Shown here: positions 58,264-64,000 of the stretch, one piece after another | How positions within the stretch are numbered: position 1 is the stretch's first letter | How the letters are laid out: every line of letters begins with the position of its first letter | Assembly: GCA_016758965.1 (NCBI GenBank) | Contig: JAEPRB010000018.1 | Span: forward strand, 62,001 to 126,000 | Origin: Circinella minor | Taxonomy: Eukaryota; Mucoromycota; Mucoromycetes; Mucorales; Lichtheimiaceae | Length of the DNA: 64,000 nucleotides | Direction: 5' to 3' | The notes under the pieces: model-generated | Seen by the model: the letters and a program-made list of their open reading frames with translations, nothing else | The model's database searches: none | What the model was told of the DNA's origin: nothing | Made by a program: the position numbers and the translations under genes

Positions 58264-58951
58264 TTTTTAATATTATTATTATTAATGGAAAGTGAAAGAA
58301 GGGTGACACTTCCACAAGGCCCCGACTTTTTTTTTTAATTACACATATTTCTTGCGGGGCAAAAAAAAAAGCATATTGTTATATCATGTGACGTTGTAGG
58401 CAAAAGAGCACAAAATACTCAGATACTCGGTCGAAATATATTTTTTTCGACCAATAGCGTCAAAGACGTTATTTTTTGGGATAATTTCGATTTTTCTTAT
58501 TAACAAAGATAATTCTTATATATCATCAAATAACTATTACTATATCTGGAATATTTGTTATACAGCTACTTACTAATAATCTCAATTATATATATGTTGT
58601 TATGATCTTTGTCGTCATAAATATATAATTACCCCCCCTTCTTCTCAATAATATAAAAAATTGCCATTGCTATATAATAAATAAATAAGTTTTAGTATAC
58701 AGATAAAAGGGTTTACAATAAAGAATTAGGTTAATGATGATAACCAAGCAAATAAGTACAAAAAAAAAGAGAAAAAGAGGTTAATATGGAGGAGAATGTT
58801 TTTGTCAACAAAAGAAAGAAGAATTATACAAATAAGGGGTATGAACAAAAGTGATAAGATAGAACAAAAAAAAGGAAAGAAAATCTGTATATACAAAGGT
58901 AAGTAGCGATGGTCTGGTTAATATAGTAAGTAGTAAGTAGTAGCAGTTTTT
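58264..58951. other. Spacer between ISA1 start and transcription factor 3' end
   Basis: About 690 bp of AT-rich DNA. It contains the ISA1 promoter on one side and a purine-rich 3' flank (58745-58880) of the zinc-cluster gene on the other. No gene is recognised. Confidence 0.45.
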
Positions 58952-61335
58952 TTATGGTGTAGTACCAAAATGCTTCCTTAATCGTTCAAGAGAGGTGTCA
59001 AAGATGTCTGCCACAAGTGCATATCCTGGTAGTGGATATCTTTCATAGAGACTTAATGGAGATCGTTGCCTTGTCTTTACAAATATTTCTAAAACGGATG
59101 ACGAAGCAGGAACATGATGTCCTGATGGTAAAAATGAATTGATAATTGAAAAACATTTGTGAAATGCTGCTTGTACTCGAGGTTGAAATTGGACGTCAAA
59201 GCTTGAAGTTACTTCACATAGCGCATGTAATAATTGCATCAAGAAATCAAAGGGCACTATATATATACTATCGTTAATCCATTTTCCTCTCGACTATATA
59301 TATATATATATAAACACTTACATGGCAAGGATTCATTTTCTAATTCTAAATTACGTTGAAGAGCAAGAATCATAATTTCAGATGAACGAACCGATGTTTT
59401 TAATGCTCTTTCCCGTATCGCTTCCAATACTTCTTTTGTGGTAGCTGAATCATTATCTGAATGCCGTGGATGGAGCATGCATGCATGGAAAATGGTTGAT
59501 ATGACATGAATAAATACGAACACAAGTGTTTGAGTTGGCTCTTGAATTCCTTCAATCACATCAAATGCATCCTTAGCATATGGGTCTTCACAAGGTCGGA
59601 GCTCGTCTGGTAAGCTTCCCCACCATTGTCTTGCAACAGGTTCAAATTGTAATATTAAATCAAGGCTTAATTCTCCAGGAATACCATGAATATTACAATT
59701 GATTTGATGCTATATAAATATAATGTGAAAAGAATCTCAATTTTAGTAAAAAATAATGATAGTGTGTCATTAACTTTATTCACGCTTTTCTTTCTTCCTC
59801 TACTCTTTTCTCTATCGACATTTTTATTTTAATTAAATGATATGATCTTACCATAAGTGTACTCGAAAATGGTTCCGATGCAAATCGTAACATATGATTA
59901 TAAAGAGATATATATTTACGTGTGGCCAGTGGTTCATCGGGTGCTGTCTCTAGATCAATAGCAGTTAATCGATAATCCACTTTATCACCCAAGACAAGAT
60001 CACATAATCGAATGATGGCCTGATGATGTAGATAATGACGCTGAAACATGATACGTGCCACCAAAGGTGCTTGTGAATAATTCATATATATAGATTCTAT
60101 ATCTTTACATATCAAATATCCAATTGTTGCTAATCGCCTCGATTCGTCATACTGTAGTAGTCCGTCCCCAAGATATTGTACCAAAAAGCTGATTGCCATG
60201 ACAATTTGTAATTTTTTGGCAGGATCGTCATCCATCATATCGTAAATCATATCTTTACATTTAAGAAAAAAAAATTCGGCAATCGTTCGTCGTTCTGAAG
60301 GTGGCATATCTGATTGAACACGTGGACTAATGGAAGCATCAACACAAATTGCCAACGTGAGTGGACAAATCATTGGGTCTTCTAAAGAATGATAATGTGC
60401 AAGATATGTGGGAACATGAATTAATCCGATGTTGACGTTAGCACGATGAAGATATTCCATAACTAATTTATTGATGATAGACCGATAGTTCCATGATAAG
60501 GGTTCATAGGTGAGTGCTAGTCGTTTACGTGGTTTCCCAACGACGAATTTGGATAATAACCGAAATGGTGCAAGAGCAAGACTGGCGGATTTCGTTTCAA
60601 AATAGACTCGTTCGTTTTGAAATAATCCCGAAAATGGAGAAAGATAACGTAAAGATGCTTGACTAAAACTGTATAATTCTTGTAAGCTCGTAATTGCTTT
60701 TTCTAACCGTAAATGACCATCGACAACACAAAGTGTCCATTCTGATTGTTGTGGTTCCTCTTGTTCTTGCTGTTGCTCATACTTGATGGATACAGTCGAA
60801 CTAGTTTCGGGTGATGATCCAGAACAATAAGATGACGTTGATGATGATGATTCCCCATATTCACTACAAGTCGTTGAATAACTCAGATCAGAAGATGCAT
60901 TTAGATTATTGTTATTATCTAAAAATGTTGTCGGTTGGTGCTGCTGTTGTTGTTGGTGCTGCTGTTTTTGCGCTTGTGACGATTCGCGAAGCGCTTTACC
61001 TAGCTTTTGCATTTCGGTCTCTAGTTGTGAAACTTGATTTTGCCAATATTGCAATCGAGCCAATTTATATTCATTTTCAGTATCGTCGTCACTAAGACTC
61101 GGGTCATCGATGGGAATACATTCTAAATGAATTTTTGCACAACGTTCACAAATATTAGAATCATTTCGCCAAACGCATTTTCGACGACGGATTCTACAGT
61201 CTAACAAAAAAAAAACCATTCATTTCAAATTGAATAAAACAAAAGAAATAAAAAAGTAACCGAAATTTTTCTTTTTTTTAAGGTTAAATATAGTAGATAA
61301 TAATACTAACTGGAGCATGGTGTATCGTTTCTCAT
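58952..61335 (-). CDS. Zn2Cys6 zinc-cluster transcription factor
   Basis: Four exons on the minus strand: 61311-61335 (25 nt), 59852-61200, 59322-59709 and 58952-59256, in frame, 688 aa. The zinc cluster is complete only after splicing the tiny first exon: CSNCRIRRRKC, then CERCAKIHLEC, spacing C-x2-C-x6-C-x8-C-x2-C-x6-C. A helix of leucine/glutamine type follows (YKLARLQYWQNQVSQLETEM), probably the dimerising coiled coil, then a Gln/Ser-rich linker. The rest is the helical regulatory region common to fungal zinc-cluster factors, with SLQELYSFSQASLRYLSPFS, RRTIAEFFFLKCKDMIYDMM and QFEPVARQWWGSLPDELRP. Target genes are unknown. A decayed second copy lies directly upstream, so the gene is one member of a tandem pair. 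Confidence 0.9.
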
Positions 61336-61639
61336 AACTCTTTTTCTTTCCTCGTTTTTTTTAGGAAGGAAAAAAAAGGTTCCTAATCTATACTTTATAA
61401 AAATCTAATAACTAAAAAACCCAGCAATCAATTCTCACAAAAAAACTTATAAAATGACATTTCTTCTGTGGACCCGATTTATGCTTTTACAAGGTAAAAA
61501 AAAAAAAAGTTACAGCGGCGAAAAAAAGTTAGTTTATCTTATCAAAATTTAAAGTTTTTTGTTATAGATAATCTTTCTAAATGATGTAAAGAGATTTAAC
61601 AAACATCAGAAAGTAATGCTGGTTCAATCAGTGGGCATT
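61336..61639. other. Promoter side of the zinc-cluster gene
   Basis: About 300 bp upstream of the zinc-cluster start, AT-rich with A-runs at about 61365-61376 and 61499-61508. No specific element is recognised. Confidence 0.4.
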
Positions 61640-64000
61640 CGTCATAGACCTTTAATGGTATTGATATATTCACTCCTTTTTGTGCATGATTATGTTAAAC
61701 TGTTAATAGACTTCATAAAATCTTCTAATTTGATATATCCCAAAGGAGCTTGATGATGGTCTGGAAAGCAACTTTCCCAAGATAATGTGGCGTTTTTTAA
61801 GCATCCCTTGCATACCTTCTGCATCAATATGAAAACCATCATAGGTCACAAGATCGATAATGCATAAATTAGGCGATAAAAAGTCAAAATGAATCACTAT
61901 ATTAAAATATGTATATTCATTGTACACACACAAACATACACGACACAAAGCACAATATTGGACATGAGCGAAATTTTTTATATAATTTACATAAAAAAAA
62001 TAACCCCTAAGATAAATATTAACTTACAAGGTTTTGACATGAGGTTGTTTCCATATACTTGACAACATTCAACTGATCCAAACACACTTGACAGGAAAAT
62101 CCACGTGGTTGATTCTGCTTTTTCTTGAAGTAGTCGTATCAACTCATGACTTGAACAGTGTATATTTGTTTTAAGAATGGATAGTAATGGCTGTCCACAA
62201 ATGTAAAAGGACGAATGGAGCAATATGCTTAAAGTCTTGTTTCTTGGTTATTATTGAGTACATTCGATATATTTGTGGTAAATGAGTCGTCACAGGCACG
62301 TAATTCTGAAGAAAGTACAGACCACCATTTGTGTATCACTGTTTCAAACTGTTAGTCGGGCGGCTTATATTGTTAGAATAGAGTTGAACGTGGATGCGTA
62401 TGTTGTTATTATTTATTGATATATAAGAATATTACATGTAGTTATCATAACGTAAACATACGTAATACTAAACAATCAACTTTTTAAAAATCTATGTAAA
62501 GGAAAAAGCTCAATTGATGCAATAGGTCCACAACATTATTTTGGTGAAATTCAATTTTTTATGGTACATACATACATAAGCAAGAACAAGATACAAGAAT
62601 ATTCGTTGGTACCGATTTCTGTATACGAGGAAATGTTTAAAGACCCTAGCTCTGGTTCCGTATATGTTACATCAATTTCATTAAAGTGTTTAATTATTAT
62701 TATCCTGAATTGATTAATAGTTTTTGTGACATACTGTCTTATAGTACTCGATCTTACTTTATTTGGCTGAGAATGAGATCTCACTACCCTGTGGCAATGG
62801 GTATCATTCATAGTACTATTAAAAATATATTTACTTAAAAATCTGAATAAAAAACAAGTTGTACACTCCCTAATATATATGTATATTATGTCATATATAC
62901 ATAACATTGGATGTAGTGTAGCAAGCTATAACTCTCTTTACTATTATTGGGAATTGTTAGCATAAAAATCCTTGACCAACTTCAAGAGTTACTGGCCACT
63001 ACTAAATAAGACATGAATAGTTCCTAACCGTAAGCTAACTTATTTTGGTTTAATTCCTGAATAATGCCTGAATAATGCCTGAATAATGCCTGAATAATGC
63101 CTGAACCCAACTCATTTTCATTTAATGCCTGAACAGTGCCTGAATAATGCTTTAAATTTAGTGCTTGAATAATACCTTAATAATGCCTGAATAGTGCCTT
63201 AAATTTAATGTCTGAATAATGCTTGAATAGTGCTTGAATATTCAGGCATTATTTTTTATGTTGTGTGTAATACAAAACACTATCATACTTTCACTACGTA
63301 TGCGTTTACACAATTTATTTGTTGCTATACGCGTACATATATATTACAATGTAAAAAAAAGTGTTACAATATAAATGTTGATAATATTACTAATATTATA
63401 GTAAAATGCATTTTTAACCACGATTTATATTATTAACCTGTAAATAATAGATATACTAATCAACATGGTATTCATATTATGAAATTCTAAAAAGGTTAAG
63501 CATTGTGTTATAAACAATATAATGACCAATACGCTGTGGTTAATCATTCAAAACTTAAGTATCTGCTGATATGACGGCGGAAAAATCAATTTGACCATTT
63601 AAAAACAATTTAATAAGTCGATTATTCGTTGTTGCCTCAAGTCGATGACACTGAAACATAACTCATGCAACCATTAGATCTTCTGTTAACAAGTCACTCC
63701 TCTCTTTATGATTATGTCTATTACTATACGGGTTGTGTTATTGCCGTTGAAATGGAATATTATCACCATCATCATACAGTTGAAAATAGTTTTTTAGTTG
63801 ACTGCATAACAACAATGATATTGTGACATAAAATTGTGCTGCCACCCAATCAGTCTGTACATTATCATAATAAGATATAATAATAAAAACGTAATTGTCA
63901 TAACTATTTCAAGGGAATAATGTTTAGGATCGTCGAATATATTAGTAAAGACATCTTTGCATTTATAATAAAAATGATCGGCAATATGTCGACGAGCAAA
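61640..64000 (-). pseudogene. Decayed paralogue of the zinc-cluster factor, cut by window edge
   Basis: Minus-strand pieces align in order with the intact factor at 58952-61335. At the right edge, FARRHIADHFYYKCKDVF matches RRTIAEFFFLKCKDMIY, followed by DDPKHYSLEIVM against DDDPAKKLQIVM. Near 63640, VMFQCHRLEATTNNRLIKLF matches IMFQRHYLHHQAIIRLCDLV, next to an in-frame stop. Near 62350, QFETVIHKWWSVLSSELRAC matches QFEPVARQWWGSLPDELRPC. Further left are GFHIDAEGMQGMLKK and a possible last exon around 61700-61950. Stops, frame changes and about 1 kb of unrelated DNA between the second and third pieces show the copy is dead. The zinc cluster, if present, lies beyond the window. Confidence 0.75.
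63058..63250. repeat. GAATAATGCCT 11-bp tandem repeat with inverted end
   Basis: The unit GAATAATGCCT is repeated almost perfectly about four times at 63058-63103, then in a looser form (TGAACAGTGCCT, TGAATAGTGCCT) to about 63238. The array ends with the inverted word ATTCAGGCATTATT, so its end can fold back on the repeats. It lies inside the DNA that splits the decayed transcription-factor copy. Confidence 0.8.

Noticed and set aside
63058..63250. Possible CRISPR-like array
   Set aside because: Units are 11 bp with no unique spacers, in a eukaryotic genome; this is a minisatellite.

Overview
This window looks like nuclear DNA from a filamentous fungus of the Mucoromycota, most likely Mucorales; the species cannot be told from the sequence. 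It is very AT-rich, dense in A/T homopolymers and scattered G- or C-only runs of 7-9 bases. Genes are broken by many short introns (about 50-250 bp) with GTAAGT/GTATGT-type donors. Several proteins point to early-diverging fungi: a decayed lipase of the Rhizomucor type, a WOPR regulator, a GT15 mannosyltransferase and an Isa1-type Fe-S scaffold. I rebuilt splice sites by hand; nearly all join in a continuous frame, and the exceptions are stated.

Left third (1-25 kb): RNase H1, an unrecognised Ser-rich protein, a 3-hydroxyisobutyrate-dehydrogenase-like reductase, a six-exon glutathione S-transferase with a 71-residue two-exon gene converging on it, a GT15 mannosyltransferase, a YEA4/SLC35B-type nucleotide-sugar transporter, the PP2A leucine carboxyl methyltransferase (PPM1), ribosomal protein eL22 and an endopolyphosphatase (PPN1). 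GT15 and the transporter are adjacent and both plausibly serve the Golgi or cell wall. Between 6.9-8.9 kb and 11.6-12.4 kb lie decayed coding sequences; the second is recognisable as a CACTA/Tnp2-type transposase.

Middle (26-43 kb): a ~19-exon Sac-domain phosphoinositide phosphatase with a C-terminal hSac2 domain, then a poor region (31-37 kb) of decayed genes, a short minisatellite, a 41-base poly(A), a non-autonomous CACTA-like element with 45-bp inverted termini and a 3-bp target duplication (interrupted by an assembly gap), and a fragment of a questin-oxidase-like gene. It is followed by a six-exon candidate securin and, convergent to it, a WOPR-domain (Gti1/Wor1/Ryp1) regulator.

Right third (43-64 kb): about 7 kb with no intact gene upstream of the WOPR gene, a lipase pseudogene whose nucleophile serine codon has become tyrosine, ORC6, an intronless glycyl-tRNA synthetase of bacterial type divergently paired with SOM1 (mitochondrial inner-membrane peptidase factor), a Pro/Gln-repeat GPI-type cell-surface protein, ISA1, and a Zn2Cys6 transcription factor. 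To the right edge lies a decayed second copy of that transcription factor, split by a ~1 kb insertion rich in an 11-bp repeat.

I did not find a defence island, biosynthetic cluster or other obviously new multi-gene system. The most unusual items are the bacterial-type glycyl-tRNA synthetase with an in-frame non-AUG extension, the CACTA-like element, and the active-site-dead lipase.
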